Positions 26,106 through 35,021 of a DNA stretch of 64,000 bases are shown piece by piece. Both the position numbers and the translations under genes were made by a program. Each line of letters begins with the position of its first letter. Position 1 is the stretch's first letter. The notes beneath the pieces were generated by a model that was not told where the DNA came from, searched no databases, and saw nothing but the letters and a program-made list of their open reading frames with translations. The stretch comes from Hydrogenibacillus schlegelii (GTDB lineage Bacteria > Bacillota > Bacilli > Thermicanales > DSM-22653): the NCBI RefSeq assembly GCF_001653195.1, contig NZ_JXBB01000001.1:186001-250000 (forward strand), written 5' to 3'.

Positions 26106-26547
26106 ACAGCCAGGCGTCGACGGGGCGATCGTAAGAAAGCAGCGCCTCTTCGCCGAACCAGAGGGCGATCTCCCGCGCGGCGCTTTCCGGCGAATCCGAA
26201 CCGTGGATGACGTTTTTATCGATCGTGAGCGCAAAGTCGCCCCGGATCGTCCCCGGCGCGGCCTCCTTCGGATTCGTTTTTCCCATCATCTCCCGGACGA
26301 CGCCGATGGCGTTCGGCCCTTCCAGGACGAAGGCAAACACCGGGCCCGACGTGATGAAGGCGACGAGATCGCCGAAAAACGGCTTTTCCCGGTGCTCGGC
26401 GTAATGCGCCTCGGCCAGCTCCCGGGTGACCTGCATGAGCTTCCCGGCGACGAGCTTGAGCCCCCGGCGCTCGAAGCGGGCGAGGATCTCCCCGACGAGG
26501 CCCCGCAAGACGCCGTCGGGCTTGACCATCACGAATGTCCGCTCCAC
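26104..26547 (-). CDS. ndk: Nucleoside diphosphate kinase
   Basis: Balances NTP/dNTP pools; 147 aa. Begins (V)[12 protein letters not shown]; the phosphorylated histidine is in NVIHGSDS, and the [10 protein letters not shown] block is intact. The GTG at 26547 follows AAGGAGG by nine bases. It has its own promoter in the 3' end of hepT, so it can be expressed apart from the quinone genes. Confidence 0.96.
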   Translation of the reverse strand: MERTFVMVKPDGVLRGLVGEILARFERRGLKLVAGKLMQVTRELAEAHYAEHREKPFFGDLVAFITSGPVFAFVLEGPNAIGVVREMMGKTNPKEAAPGTIRGDFALTIDKNVIHGSDSPESAAREIALWFGEEALLSYDRPVDAWL

Positions 26548-26580
26548 AAAAGCGCCCCTCCTTCGCATTCGACCACGACC

Positions 26581-26609
26581 AGTGTAACACTAGAACGTCC
26601 GTTTTTCAA
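26581..26609 (-). promoter_or_regulatory. SigA-type promoter of ndk
   Basis: TTGAAA (26604-26609) and TACACT (26581-26586) on the minus strand with 17-bp spacing. The -35 lies inside the last codons of hepT. Confidence 0.7.
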
Positions 26610-27573
26610 TAAACGCCACCAGCGCCTCCAGGTAGCGGGCCGCCGGGTACGCCGAAAGCCCCTGTAAGACCGCCTTGGCCCGACAGACGAACCGCTCCGC
26701 CACGGCATGCGTCCGCTCAAACGCCCCGCTCCGGCCGATGCCCTCGAGGAGCGCCTCCCGCTCCGCCTCCGTCTTCCGCCCTTCGAGGGCCGCTCGGAGC
26801 GCCGAACGCACCGCCGGATCGCCTTCGGAGAGGGTAAAGATCGCCGGCAGCGTCACGTTGCCCTGGGCGAGGTCGCTTCCCGACGGCTTGCCGAGCACCT
26901 CGGGCGTCCCGGTAAAATCGAGGAGATCGTCCGTCACCTGAAACGCCATGCCCGTATAAAACGCGTACCGCCGGAGTCGACCGACGACCGCCTCCGGCGT
27001 CCCGGCGATCCGCGCACCCAGGAACACCGAAAACTCGATGAGGAGCGCCGTCTTCCGGCGGATGCGCCGAAAATACCGGAGCATCGTCACGTCCGGCCGG
27101 AAGAGGTCCCCCTGCTGCTCCACCTCGCCGCGGCTCATCTCGTGCACCGTCCGGGCGAGGGCCCGGTCCACCGCCGGATCGGAAAACGCAGCCAGCTCCG
27201 AAAGCGCCCGGGCGAGCAAAAAATCCCCGGCGTACACCGCCACCTGATCATCCCACCGGGCGCGAACCGTCTCCCGGCCGCGCCGGAGATCCGACCGGTC
27301 GACGATGTCGTCGTGGACGAGCGTCGCCATGTGGATGAGCTCCACCGCCGCCGCCGCCCGGACGAGGGCCTCCGCCGCCTCGGCCCCGCCGTCCCCGAAG
27401 CGGCCGGCGATGAGCACGAGAAGCGGCCGGAGGCGTTTGCCTCCGGCGTCCAGGAGGTGCCGGCCCGCCTCCGTAAGCAGCGGGCTTTCCGACCGGAGCA
27501 AAAGCTCCAGCCGGTCCTCGACCGCCCCCAGATCGTCCTGAAAGGCGTCGTACACCTCGACGATCCGCATCAT
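26590..27573 (-). CDS. hepT: Heptaprenyl diphosphate synthase component II
   Basis: Catalytic trans-prenyltransferase of 327 aa that, with HepS, makes the C35 chain of menaquinone-7. First aspartate-rich motif in LVHDDIVDRSDLRRG, second in FQVTDDLLDFTG; GGKRLRP binds the diphosphate. The start overlaps the mqnA stop (ATGA), so it is translationally coupled to it. In B. subtilis hepT directly follows menG; here three futalosine-route genes intervene. Confidence 0.96.
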   Translation of the reverse strand: MMRIVEVYDAFQDDLGAVEDRLELLLRSESPLLTEAGRHLLDAGGKRLRPLLVLIAGRFGDGGAEAAEALVRAAAAVELIHMATLVHDDIVDRSDLRRGRETVRARWDDQVAVYAGDFLLARALSELAAFSDPAVDRALARTVHEMSRGEVEQQGDLFRPDVTMLRYFRRIRRKTALLIEFSVFLGARIAGTPEAVVGRLRRYAFYTGMAFQVTDDLLDFTGTPEVLGKPSGSDLAQGNVTLPAIFTLSEGDPAVRSALRAALEGRKTEAEREALLEGIGRSGAFERTHAVAERFVCRAKAVLQGLSAYPAARYLEALVAFIEKRTF

Positions 27574-28424
27574 CCGCCCTCCCCCGCCGCCCGGCCGTAG
27601 ACCGGCGGCAGCGTCGCAAAGGCGATCTCCGGCACCCGAGGAAGCGCTCCCATGGCCGCCGCCTCGGCAAAAAAACGCCGGAGCCCTTCAAGCTGCGGCC
27701 GATCGAGCTCATGGGCAAGCCCGGCGAAATATCGGTACCACTCGGCGTCGCTTCCGCCCAGCCGGGCCTTCGCCGCCCGGACGAGAGGCGTCGGGTCGGC
27801 TTTCGTCCGGGCCTTGCTCCGGAGAAACGCCCGATACACCCGGGCCACCCCCTCCGGATCTTCGGCCAGCGCCTCCCGCCGCACCCCCCAGACGGCAAAC
27901 GTCATCCATTGCCCCGTATACTGTCGCCACAGCTCTCCGAGGTCGGCGACGTAATAGCGGCGATTTTCCCGGTAGGCGAGCATCGCCTCGTCCCCGATGA
28001 GAAGCGCCGCATCGCCCCGGCCGAGCATCGCCTCGAGGTCCGGCTCCGCCCACGCATACGTCGGCCGAAGCCCGAGATGGCGCTCAAGCAAAATTTTTAA
28101 AAGCTGCACGCTCGTCGCCGACCGGGTCGTGAGGAGCACGTGCGGCCGGGCGAGCGTGTGAAGCGGCCGGTGAGAAAACAAAAAGATCGATCCGACCGCT
28201 CCGTAAGCGCTCACCGAAAGGTGCGGCAGAAGAACGTACCGGTCCGCATCCAGCCCGTAGGCAAACGACGACATCGGCCCGATGTCGACCGTCCCCTCCC
28301 GCATCCGGCGGTTCAGTTCCGCCGGCGTCGACCGGACGACCCGCACCCCGGGGATGGCCGCCGGATCGAAGTAATAAAACACCGGCAGCGTATTCATATA
28401 GTCGATGTGGCCGACCGTCAGCAT
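27570..28424 (-). CDS. mqnA: Chorismate dehydratase (futalosine menaquinone pathway)
   Basis: A 284-aa periplasmic-binding-fold enzyme that dehydrates chorismate to 3-(enolpyruvyl)benzoate, the first committed step of the futalosine route. MLTVGHIDYMNTLPVFY, STPAELNRRMREGTVDIGPMSSFAY and DAALLIGDEAML are typical MqnA blocks; no signal peptide, so cytosolic. ATG at 28424 behind GGAGG, overlapping the end of ubiX by seven bases. mqnB, mqnC and mqnD are not in the window. Confidence 0.93.
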   Translation of the reverse strand: MLTVGHIDYMNTLPVFYYFDPAAIPGVRVVRSTPAELNRRMREGTVDIGPMSSFAYGLDADRYVLLPHLSVSAYGAVGSIFLFSHRPLHTLARPHVLLTTRSATSVQLLKILLERHLGLRPTYAWAEPDLEAMLGRGDAALLIGDEAMLAYRENRRYYVADLGELWRQYTGQWMTFAVWGVRREALAEDPEGVARVYRAFLRSKARTKADPTPLVRAAKARLGGSDAEWYRYFAGLAHELDRPQLEGLRRFFAEAAAMGALPRVPEIAFATLPPVYGRAAGEGG

Positions 28425-29059
28425 TCCGTCGCCTCCGTTTCCCCCTGGCGGGGAAGATCCTTCCACCGGGGAAAAAGCCCGTGGTCCGTCACCCCGACCG
28501 CATCCAGCGCCCGGCCGGCGACAAAGTCGACGATGTCGTCCACCGTCTTCGGCCGCGGATAAAAGGCCGGCATCGCCGCCACGATCCGGACCCCGAGCCG
28601 GGCGAGCTTGAGCATATTCTCGAGATGGACCGCCGAAAGCGGCGTTTCCCGCGGCACGAGGACGAGCGGACGGCCCTCCTTGAGCGTTGCGTCCGCCGAG
28701 CGGGTGATCAGGTTGTCGGCGAGGCCGTGGGCGATCGCCGCGAGCGTATTCATCGAGCACGGGATGACGAGCATCCCGTCGTGGACGAAGGTTCCGCTTG
28801 CCGGCCGGGCGCCGATGTCCCGGACGTCGTACACAAAAAGCCGCTCCGCCGCCCCCTCCGCCGCCAAAAGGGTCCGAAGCCCCCGGGCGCCCCCCTCGAA
28901 ATGCACGTCTTCCTCCTCCGCCGCCACCCGCAGGGCGCCGTCCGACACCATCGCGTGCACCTCGTGGCCGAGACGAAGCAGCGCCGCCATCGCCCGGAGC
29001 CCGTAGCGGATGCCGCTCGCCCCGGTGAGCGCCACGACGAACCGCCGCCCGCCCCTCAT
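28418..29059 (-). CDS. ubiX: Flavin prenyltransferase UbiX (futalosine-pathway MqnM-like)
   Basis: A 213-aa UbiX/Pad1-family enzyme that prenylates FMN to make the cofactor of UbiD-type decarboxylases. Begins with VVALTGASGIRYG; IPCSMNTLAAIAHGLADNLITRSADATLKE and LVPRETPLSAVHLENMLKL are hallmark blocks. In menaquinone synthesis its product would serve the partner decarboxylase of 1,4-dihydroxy-6-naphthoate intermediates; that UbiD-like gene is not here. Four-base overlap with the prenyltransferase upstream. Confidence 0.93.
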   Translation of the reverse strand: MRGGRRFVVALTGASGIRYGLRAMAALLRLGHEVHAMVSDGALRVAAEEEDVHFEGGARGLRTLLAAEGAAERLFVYDVRDIGARPASGTFVHDGMLVIPCSMNTLAAIAHGLADNLITRSADATLKEGRPLVLVPRETPLSAVHLENMLKLARLGVRIVAAMPAFYPRPKTVDDIVDFVAGRALDAVGVTDHGLFPRWKDLPRQGETEATEC

Positions 29060-29958
29060 CGCCCCACCCCGACGGCGACGAGCGCAAAGACGAACACGAC
29101 GACGGCGAGCACCCCGTTCATCGTAAAGAAAGCCGTGTTGAGCCGGCTCAAATCCGTCGGCGACACAAGCGCGTGCTCGTACGCCAGGATGCCCGCCGCC
29201 ACCACGACCCCGAGGCCGAACACCCCGCCGAGGCCGAGGGCCAGCCCCGTCGCGGCGAGGAAGGCGACCGTCAGGGCGTGAAACCCGCGGGCGATCCCGA
29301 GCGCCCGCCGGAGCCCGAAGCGGACCGGGATCGAATGGAGGCCGTGCCGCCGGTCGAACTCGAGGTCCTGCGTGGCGTACAGGATGTCAAAGCCGGCAAT
29401 CCAGAAGACGACCGCAAGAAACAACCACCACGCCGCCGGGTGATCGAGCCGACCGGTCGCCGCGACCCAGCCGCCGAGCGGCGCGAGGCCGTCCGTCACC
29501 CCGAGAACGAGGTGCGAAAGCCACGTAAAGCGCTTCGTATATGAATAAAAGACCAGAAAAAAAACCGCGATCGGCAGGAGCTTGACCGCCAGCGGGTTGA
29601 GCATCGCCGCGCTCACAAAAAGGAGCGCCAGCGAAAGGAGCGTATACCCCCACGCTTCCCGCACCGTGACCTTCCCCGTCACGAGGGGCCGGTCTTTCGT
29701 GCGGGGGTTCAGGGCGTCGATCGCCCGGTCGATCAGCCGGTTCAGCGCCATCGCCGCCGTCCGGGCGCCGACCATCGCCATCGTCGTCCAGAACCAGAGC
29801 CAAAGGTCCGGCCAGCCGCCGTACGCCTCGACGCGGCCGAAGATGAGGCCGAGATAGGCAAACGGCAGCGCAAAGATCGTATGTTCAAACTTGATCATCT
29901 CCAAAAAGGCCCGGAACTTCCCCATCCGCAAAAAACCCTCCTCGACCGCCTTCCCCAC
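29056..29958 (-). CDS. mqnP: UbiA-family prenyltransferase for menaquinone (MqnP-like)
   Basis: A 300-aa polytopic membrane enzyme that attaches the polyprenyl chain to the naphthoate ring. First metal-binding motif NRLIDRAIDALNPRTKDRPL, second DILYATQDLEFDRRHG, and about eight membrane helices. Adjacency to mqnA, ubiX, menG and hepS/T makes menaquinone the likely product rather than ubiquinone or haem O. Starts three bases after menG ends. Might alternatively be called ubiA. Confidence 0.9.
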   Translation of the reverse strand: MGKAVEEGFLRMGKFRAFLEMIKFEHTIFALPFAYLGLIFGRVEAYGGWPDLWLWFWTTMAMVGARTAAMALNRLIDRAIDALNPRTKDRPLVTGKVTVREAWGYTLLSLALLFVSAAMLNPLAVKLLPIAVFFLVFYSYTKRFTWLSHLVLGVTDGLAPLGGWVAATGRLDHPAAWWLFLAVVFWIAGFDILYATQDLEFDRRHGLHSIPVRFGLRRALGIARGFHALTVAFLAATGLALGLGGVFGLGVVVAAGILAYEHALVSPTDLSRLNTAFFTMNGVLAVVVFVFALVAVGVGR

Positions 29959-29961
29959 CGG

Positions 29962-30729
29962 TCAAAAAAGCACCGTGCCCCCTTCGGCCGAGCCGCCCAC
30001 GGCGCCGCCGGGCGCCTCGCCGCCCGGCTTTCGTCCCACGTGAACCGCCGCGATCCCGCCGAACAAAAGCCGCACCCGGACGTCGGTAAGCCCCGCCCGC
30101 ACGAAACGGGCCGCCAGCCCCTTGTGATCCGGAAAGCCCCGGAGCGACTCCGGCAACCACCGATACTCTTCGTACCGGCGGGCGAACCAGCGGCCCAAAA
30201 GAGGCAGCATCCGCTCGAAGTAAACGTAATAGATCTCCCGAAACCCCGGAACGACCGGCTTCGACAGCTCCAGCGACACGACCAGCCCCCCCGGCCGGAC
30301 GACCCGCGCCATCTCGGCGAGCGCCCGGTCGAGATCCGGCACGTTCCGGAGCGCGAACCCGATCGTCGCATAGTCGAACCGCCCGTCGGGAAACGGGAGC
30401 GCCAGCGCGTCCCCTTCCACCCAGACGATGTCGGCGAGCCCCGCCCGCGCCGCCTTCTCCCGGGCCCGGGCGAGCATCGCCGGCGAAAAATCGAGCCCGA
30501 CGACCTCTCCCGCCGCGCCGACCGCCCGCCGGAGGGCCAGGGCGAGGTCGCCCGTCCCCGTCGCGACGTCGAGGGCCCGGCTCCCCGGCCGGACGGCCAT
30601 CATCTCCAGCATGATCCGGCGCCAGCGCTTATGCGCCCCAAACGAAAGGAGCGTATTCATCCGGTCGTACGCCGGCGCGATCGACTCGAACACGCGATAC
30701 ACAAACGCCCGCTTGTCCGTCCGCTCCAC
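29962..30729 (-). CDS. menG: Demethylmenaquinone methyltransferase
   Basis: SAM-dependent C-methyltransferase (UbiE/MenG family, 255 aa) for the last step of menaquinone synthesis. RVFESIAPAYDRMNTLLSFG, the SAM motif LDVATGTGDLAL and FALRNVPDLDRAL are diagnostic. Start GTG at 30729 with GAGGACGG. A ~25-residue Gly/Ala-rich tail is extra. Lies between hepS and the prenyltransferase, matching B. subtilis hepS-menG-hepT apart from the inserted genes. Confidence 0.95.
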   Translation of the reverse strand: MERTDKRAFVYRVFESIAPAYDRMNTLLSFGAHKRWRRIMLEMMAVRPGSRALDVATGTGDLALALRRAVGAAGEVVGLDFSPAMLARAREKAARAGLADIVWVEGDALALPFPDGRFDYATIGFALRNVPDLDRALAEMARVVRPGGLVVSLELSKPVVPGFREIYYVYFERMLPLLGRWFARRYEEYRWLPESLRGFPDHKGLAARFVRAGLTDVRVRLLFGGIAAVHVGRKPGGEAPGGAVGGSAEGGTVLF

Positions 30730-30760
30730 CCGTCCTCTTCGCCCTTCCTTCCGACCGCCG

Positions 30761-31492
30761 TTACAGCCCCTCCGAAAGCTCCGACAACGAAAGTTCCGGC
30801 GTCCGGATCGACGGAAGCCGCCGGACGAGCGCCCGAAGCGACCGACGCGCCCCGTCGTCGATCACCGCCCGAAGGAGCGCCTCGAGGTCCTCCCAAAGCT
30901 GCATGCCGAACTTGAGGAAGCGCGCCTCCCCCCCGTAGATTCGCCCGCCGACCCGCGCGTCCCACAGAAGCATGTACCGGACCACCCGCGGGATGAGCGG
31001 CCGGATCGGCGACCCCGGAGACGCCAGCGCCAGAGGCAGGGCCGACTGGATGTCCACCTCGAGCTCAAACACCTGCTCCCGGTCCGCCTCCGGCTCCCGG
31101 TAAAGGACGTAGCGCATTGCCCGAGCGGCGTGGATCGTCTCGAGCGCCCGGGCGATGCGGCCGATCATCGCTCCCTGATTCGCCTCCGCGAGCAGCCGCA
31201 CATAGCGACTGCTCAAAACGTCCCCGTACAGGACCCGGAGCGGCACCGGGAGGGAAAGGCGCTTCGCATCGTCGATCGCCTCGTGAAGCCAAAGCCCCCA
31301 TTCGACGAAAAGCGCGGCCTGCCCGACGACGGCGATCTCCTCGGTCCGCATTCCGCCGACGCGCATCGCCGCATGAAAAAGGGCGATCCGCCACTCCGGC
31401 ACCTCCGGAAGCCAGGCGGCCTCCGGCCACTCGGCGATCACGGCCTCCCGGGCGCGGGCCACCCACCCGGCGATTTCCGGCTCAAATCGCAT
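30761..31492 (-). CDS. hepS: Heptaprenyl diphosphate synthase component I
   Basis: Regulatory/chain-length subunit (243 aa) that pairs with HepT. The LYGDVLSSRYVRLLAEANQ block, which replaces an aspartate-rich motif, identifies it; overall similarity in this family is low but the position beside menG supports it. Begins MRFEPEIAGWVARAREAV. First gene of the quinone unit, behind an extended -10 promoter. Confidence 0.88.
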   Translation of the reverse strand: MRFEPEIAGWVARAREAVIAEWPEAAWLPEVPEWRIALFHAAMRVGGMRTEEIAVVGQAALFVEWGLWLHEAIDDAKRLSLPVPLRVLYGDVLSSRYVRLLAEANQGAMIGRIARALETIHAARAMRYVLYREPEADREQVFELEVDIQSALPLALASPGSPIRPLIPRVVRYMLLWDARVGGRIYGGEARFLKFGMQLWEDLEALLRAVIDDGARRSLRALVRRLPSIRTPELSLSELSEGL

Positions 31493-31529
31493 GCTCCACC
31501 CTCATTCCGACAAAAGCGCTACTTCGCCC

Positions 31530-31590
31530 AGTATAGCACAAAAAGGGCGGAGACGCTTGGCTTTCCGACGTTTGGCAGCCGTCAAACGTC
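31530..31590 (-). promoter_or_regulatory. Extended -10 promoter of hepS with an upstream inverted repeat
   Basis: TGCTATACT on the minus strand (-10 at 31530-31535) is an extended -10; no good -35. Thirty bases upstream lies a perfect 8-bp inverted repeat GACGTTTG (31567-31574) / CAAACGTC (31583-31590), which could be an activator site or the hairpin of the preceding gene; no T-run follows it. Confidence 0.5.
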
Positions 31591-31631
31591 CCGTTTGCCC
31601 AGCGCGCCCGGCCCGCCCCCTCGGCCCGACA

Positions 31632-32117
31632 TCAGGGGGCATCGGCGCCGCCCCAGGAGATCGTCGCCGGCGGGTCGAACGCGGCTTCAAACGTCGCCCG
31701 ATCCGGACGATCCGGAAGCGGCGGCGTTCGCCGCGGAGCCGGCGCCGCCACCGCCACCCGGACGACCTCCCCCTCCGGCCGCCGCTCGAGGGCCCGGATC
31801 CAGATTTCCCGCCCACCGCCGCCGGCCGCCCGGTAGACGGCAAGCACATCCCGAAGCACCACGGCTTCCGCAGCGCCAGCCGGTACCCCGAGGTCGACCG
31901 ACACGCGGCCCTCCTCCAGTCGGACATCGATGAGCCGCCCGGCGAGAGGCGCCGACGCCAACCGGGCGATCAAGATCCGCACCTCTTCCGGCACGCCGGC
32001 GGCGCCGCCGGTCATTACCGAGCGCTCTCCCGACACGCCGATCCAGAGCCCGATCGCCCCCCAAAACAGCGCCAAAGGCACGCTCCATCGGATGAAACCC
32101 CTGATCAGCCGCCGCAC
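31632..32117 (-). CDS. Membrane-anchored protein, function unknown (161 aa)
   Basis: Starts at a GTG (32117) behind AGGAGGGGAGG. The product begins with a basic stretch and a single hydrophobic helix (WSVPLALFWGAIGLWIGVSG, about residues 10-30), then a soluble alpha/beta-like segment (EEVRILIARLASAPLAGRLID, VSVDLGVPAGAAEAVVLRDVL, EIWIRALERRPEGEVVRVAV) and a proline-rich end. The composition and ribosome site argue for a real gene between mtrB and hepS; in B. subtilis no gene occupies this place. I do not recognise the family. Confidence 0.6.
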   Translation of the reverse strand: MRRLIRGFIRWSVPLALFWGAIGLWIGVSGERSVMTGGAAGVPEEVRILIARLASAPLAGRLIDVRLEEGRVSVDLGVPAGAAEAVVLRDVLAVYRAAGGGGREIWIRALERRPEGEVVRVAVAAPAPRRTPPLPDRPDRATFEAAFDPPATISWGGADAP

Positions 32118-32269
32118 CGGCCTCCCCTCCTGGCCGCCCGCATCGCCCCGGACCGAAGGCCGGCCGGCCGGCCGGTCGATCCCGAAGCGCGTCCTTTCTC
32201 CGACCTTTATGCGGACCGGAGGCCGGGTATGTCCGCGTCGCCCCGGCGCCGGGGCCGACCGGCGACGGT

Positions 32270-32518
32270 TCAATCGTCCCGATCGGTGTGAATCGTGCCG
32301 ACGGCGGTATAGATGACCGCCCGGCCTCTCACCTTGATCGCCGACGTGTGCTCGGTAAACTGGGCGATCATGACCTCGTTCTTGTCGAGCTTTTCCGTGT
32401 GGTGAAACCGCGTCACATCGCCCCGGGTGAGTCCGATCACGTGCACGCCGTTTTCCTTCGCCTTGATGACGACGTACTCCCGGGACGTCCAGTCGGAGAC
32501 GCGTCCGCCTTCGCCCAT
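32270..32518 (-). CDS. mtrB: Trp RNA-binding attenuation protein (TRAP)
   Basis: An 82-aa protein nearly colinear with B. subtilis Mtr[51 protein letters not shown]. Eleven subunits form a ring that, with tryptophan, wraps (G/U)AG repeats in trp leaders to cause termination. The ATG at 32518 behind GGGGGGAAGG is preferred; a GTG seven codons later is possible. No trp gene lies in the window, so its targets are elsewhere. Follows folE (mtrA) as in B. subtilis. Confidence 0.94.
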   Translation of the reverse strand: MGEGGRVSDWTSREYVVIKAKENGVHVIGLTRGDVTRFHHTEKLDKNEVMIAQFTEHTSAIKVRGRAVIYTAVGTIHTDRDD

Positions 32519-32764
32519 CGCCTTCCCCCCTTCCGATCCCACCGGCTTGCGCCTTCTTCCGGGGCGCCGGCGGCCGACGGTCTCCGCGGGACGCGAACCC
32601 GACCGCTGGCCGTTTCCGCCAGAGCGACGGGCCTGACCGGCGGTCTTCGCCGCCGCGGGAGACGGAGCCGGCCGTCTTCGTCGACGGGCCGGGCCGACCG
32701 GCCGACCGGCGGCCGTCCCGGCCGGCGCGCTCCCCTCCGCCCCGCCGCCGGCCCGAACCGCCGC

Positions 32765-33337
32765 CTAGGACAGCCGCCCGGTGATGAGGGCCATCGCCTC
32801 CGCCCGCGCCTTTGCGTCGTGGGCGAACACCCCTCGGACGGCCGACGTCACCGTCTTCGAACCGGGCTTTTTCACCCCCCGCATCACCATGCACAGATGC
32901 TCCGCCTCGATGACGACGATCGCGCCGTGGGCTTCGAGATGCGTCATGATCGCATCGGCGATCTCCGCCGTCATCCGCTCCTGAAGCTGCGGACGGCGGG
33001 CGACCGTCTCCACCGCCCGGGCGAGCTTGCTCAGGCCGACGACCCGGCCCTCCCGCGGGATGTAGCCGACGTGCGCCTTGCCGAAAAACGGCACCAGATG
33101 GTGTTCGCACATCGAATAAAACGGGATATCCTTGACGATGACGATCTCTTCGTGGCTTTCGCCGAAAATGGCCGAAAAGTGCTTTCCCGGGTCTTCGTGG
33201 AGCCCGGAAAAAATTTCCTCATACATCCGGGCCACCCGGGCCGGCGTCTCCCGAAGCCCCTCCCGGTCCGGATCTTCGCCGATCGCCTCGAGAATGAGGC
33301 GGACGGCGTGTTCAATCTTTTCGTGGTCGACCGCCAT
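32765..33337 (-). CDS. folE: GTP cyclohydrolase I
   Basis: First enzyme of tetrahydrofolate synthesis, GTP to 7,8-dihydroneopterin triphosphate; 190 aa. Zinc ligands and catalytic residues occur in [20 protein letters not shown] and [17 protein letters not shown], with VTSAVRG after them. The ATG at 33337 has AAGGAGG upstream. Corresponds to B. subtilis mtrA; folB, a later enzyme of the same path, is near 61.7 kb. Confidence 0.96.
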   Translation of the reverse strand: MAVDHEKIEHAVRLILEAIGEDPDREGLRETPARVARMYEEIFSGLHEDPGKHFSAIFGESHEEIVIVKDIPFYSMCEHHLVPFFGKAHVGYIPREGRVVGLSKLARAVETVARRPQLQERMTAEIADAIMTHLEAHGAIVVIEAEHLCMVMRGVKKPGSKTVTSAVRGVFAHDAKARAEAMALITGRLS

Positions 33338-33364
33338 CCCTCTGCCTCCTTCTCGCTCGCCCCT

Positions 33365-33370
33365 AGTATA
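33365..33370 (-). promoter_or_regulatory. Extended -10 of the folE promoter
   Basis: TGTTATACT on the minus strand, just downstream of the spoIVA terminator T-run. No recognisable -35, as is usual for extended -10 promoters. Leader about 20 bases. Confidence 0.55.
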
Positions 33371-33385
33371 ACAGCTCTTTCGGAC

Positions 33386-33421
33386 AAAAAAAAACACCGC
33401 CGGGCCTCGGGGGCCCGCCGG
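33386..33421 (-). terminator. Intrinsic terminator of spoIVA
   Basis: Minus-strand CCGGCGGGCC (33421-33412) pairs with GGCCCGGCGG (33406-33397) with one mismatch, followed by nine Ts. It separates sporulation transcription from folE. Confidence 0.85.
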
Positions 33422-33495
33422 CAGGCGGTCGACCGGGCGTTTCTTTCATTACAGGCGATTGGACCGCGCCGGGACCGGAACAGAGCGGGACTGGA

Positions 33496-34974
33496 TCAGA
33501 GCAGGATCGCGATCAACCCGCCGGAGCCTTCGTTGATGATCCGGGTGAGCGTCTCCCGGAGCTTGTGCCGCGCCTGTTCCGGCATCATATGCAGCTTCGC
33601 CTGGATGCCCTCGTTGACGATGGCGTACAGGGACCGGCCGAAGAGCTCCGTCTGCCAGATCGACCGGGGATCTTTTTCAAAATCCTGCATCAAAAACGTG
33701 GCCAGCTCCTCGCTCTGCTTTTCCGTGCCGATGATCGGCGAAAACTCCGCTTCAACGTCCACCTTGATCAGATGGATCGACGGCGCCTTCGCTTTGAGGC
33801 TCACGCCGAAGCGCGCCCCCTGCCGGATGATCTCCGGCTCCGCGAGCTCCATCTCCTCCATCCGGGGCGGCGCCACGCCGTAGCCGGTCGCCCGGACCAT
33901 TTCGATCGCCGAAGCAAAATGGTCGTACTCCCGCTTCGCGTGGGCGAACTCGATCAGCATCTCCAGAAGCTCATCCTTGCCCCGAATCTCCCGCCCTACG
34001 ACCTCGTGCACGACCTGTTCGAACAACCCTTCGGCGGCGTCGAGGTCGACCTCGGCGATCCCCTGCCCCAGGTGCATCTCCGCCAGCCGCGCGCCGGCGA
34101 CGAACGGGTAGTCTTCGAACCGGCCGACGATTCGCTCGACGTCCCGCAGGCGCTCCACCGCCTCGACCGTCTCCGCCACCGCCTGCTCGAACGCTTTCCG
34201 AAGCCAGTGATCGGCGTCGAGCACCATCACCCAGCTCGGCAGGTTCACCTTCACCTCGTGCACCGGAAATTCGTAGAGCGCTTCCCGGAGAACGCCCAGG
34301 ACGTCCGACTCGCCCATCGTGAGCGCCGACAGGGCCAGCACCGGCACGTCGTACCGCTCGACGAGGGCCGTCCGGAGCGCCTCCGTCTCCGGCGCCTGCG
34401 GCCGGGTCGAGTTCAAGATGACGATGAAGGGTTTCCCGACCGCCTTCAGCTCCTCGATCACCCGCGCCTCCGCCTCCTCATAGGCCGCACGGGGAAGCTC
34501 GCCGATCGTCCCGTCGGTCGTCACGACGATGCCGATCGTCGAATGATCCTGAATCACCTTCCGCGTCCCGATCTCCGCCGCCTCTTCAAACGGGATCGGA
34601 TCTTCAAACCACGGCGTGTGCACGAGCCGGGGGCCGTTTTCATCTTCGTAGCCCCGGGCATCCGGGATCGGATAGCCGACGCAATCGACGAGGCGCACCG
34701 ACACCCGAAGCCCGTCCGCCACCTCGATCTCGATCGCCTGATTCGGAATGAACTTCGGCTCCGTGGTCATGATCTGGCGGCCGCCGGCGCTCTGCGGCAG
34801 CTCGTCGATCGCCCGCTCCCGATCTTCCGGATGCAGGATGCGCGGGATGACGACGAGCTCCATGAACCGCTTGATGAACGTCGACTTCCCCGTCCGGACC
34901 GGACCGACGACGCCGAGGTAGACGTCCCCTCCCGTCTGCTCGGCGAGATCCTTGAACACATCCAGCTCCACCAC
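33496..34974 (-). CDS. spoIVA: Stage IV sporulation protein A (spore coat base ATPase)
   Basis: Coat morphogenetic ATPase that polymerises on the forespore outer membrane, anchored by SpoVM, and recruits the coat. At 492 aa from the GTG at 34974 it has exactly the B. subtilis length, with Walker A GPVRTGKST placing Lys30 at the same number, then DELPQSAGGRQIMTTEPKF, LVDCVGYPIP and the conserved C-terminal NEGSGGLIAILL. GAGGAGGG precedes the start. hbs, which follows spoIVA in B. subtilis, is missing here. Confidence 0.97.
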   Translation of the reverse strand: MVELDVFKDLAEQTGGDVYLGVVGPVRTGKSTFIKRFMELVVIPRILHPEDRERAIDELPQSAGGRQIMTTEPKFIPNQAIEIEVADGLRVSVRLVDCVGYPIPDARGYEDENGPRLVHTPWFEDPIPFEEAAEIGTRKVIQDHSTIGIVVTTDGTIGELPRAAYEEAEARVIEELKAVGKPFIVILNSTRPQAPETEALRTALVERYDVPVLALSALTMGESDVLGVLREALYEFPVHEVKVNLPSWVMVLDADHWLRKAFEQAVAETVEAVERLRDVERIVGRFEDYPFVAGARLAEMHLGQGIAEVDLDAAEGLFEQVVHEVVGREIRGKDELLEMLIEFAHAKREYDHFASAIEMVRATGYGVAPPRMEEMELAEPEIIRQGARFGVSLKAKAPSIHLIKVDVEAEFSPIIGTEKQSEELATFLMQDFEKDPRSIWQTELFGRSLYAIVNEGIQAKLHMMPEQARHKLRETLTRIINEGSGGLIAILL

Positions 34975-35021
34975 GGCCTTCCCTCCTCGTCCCATCCCCG
35001 GAAACGGGCTTGGATATCCCC

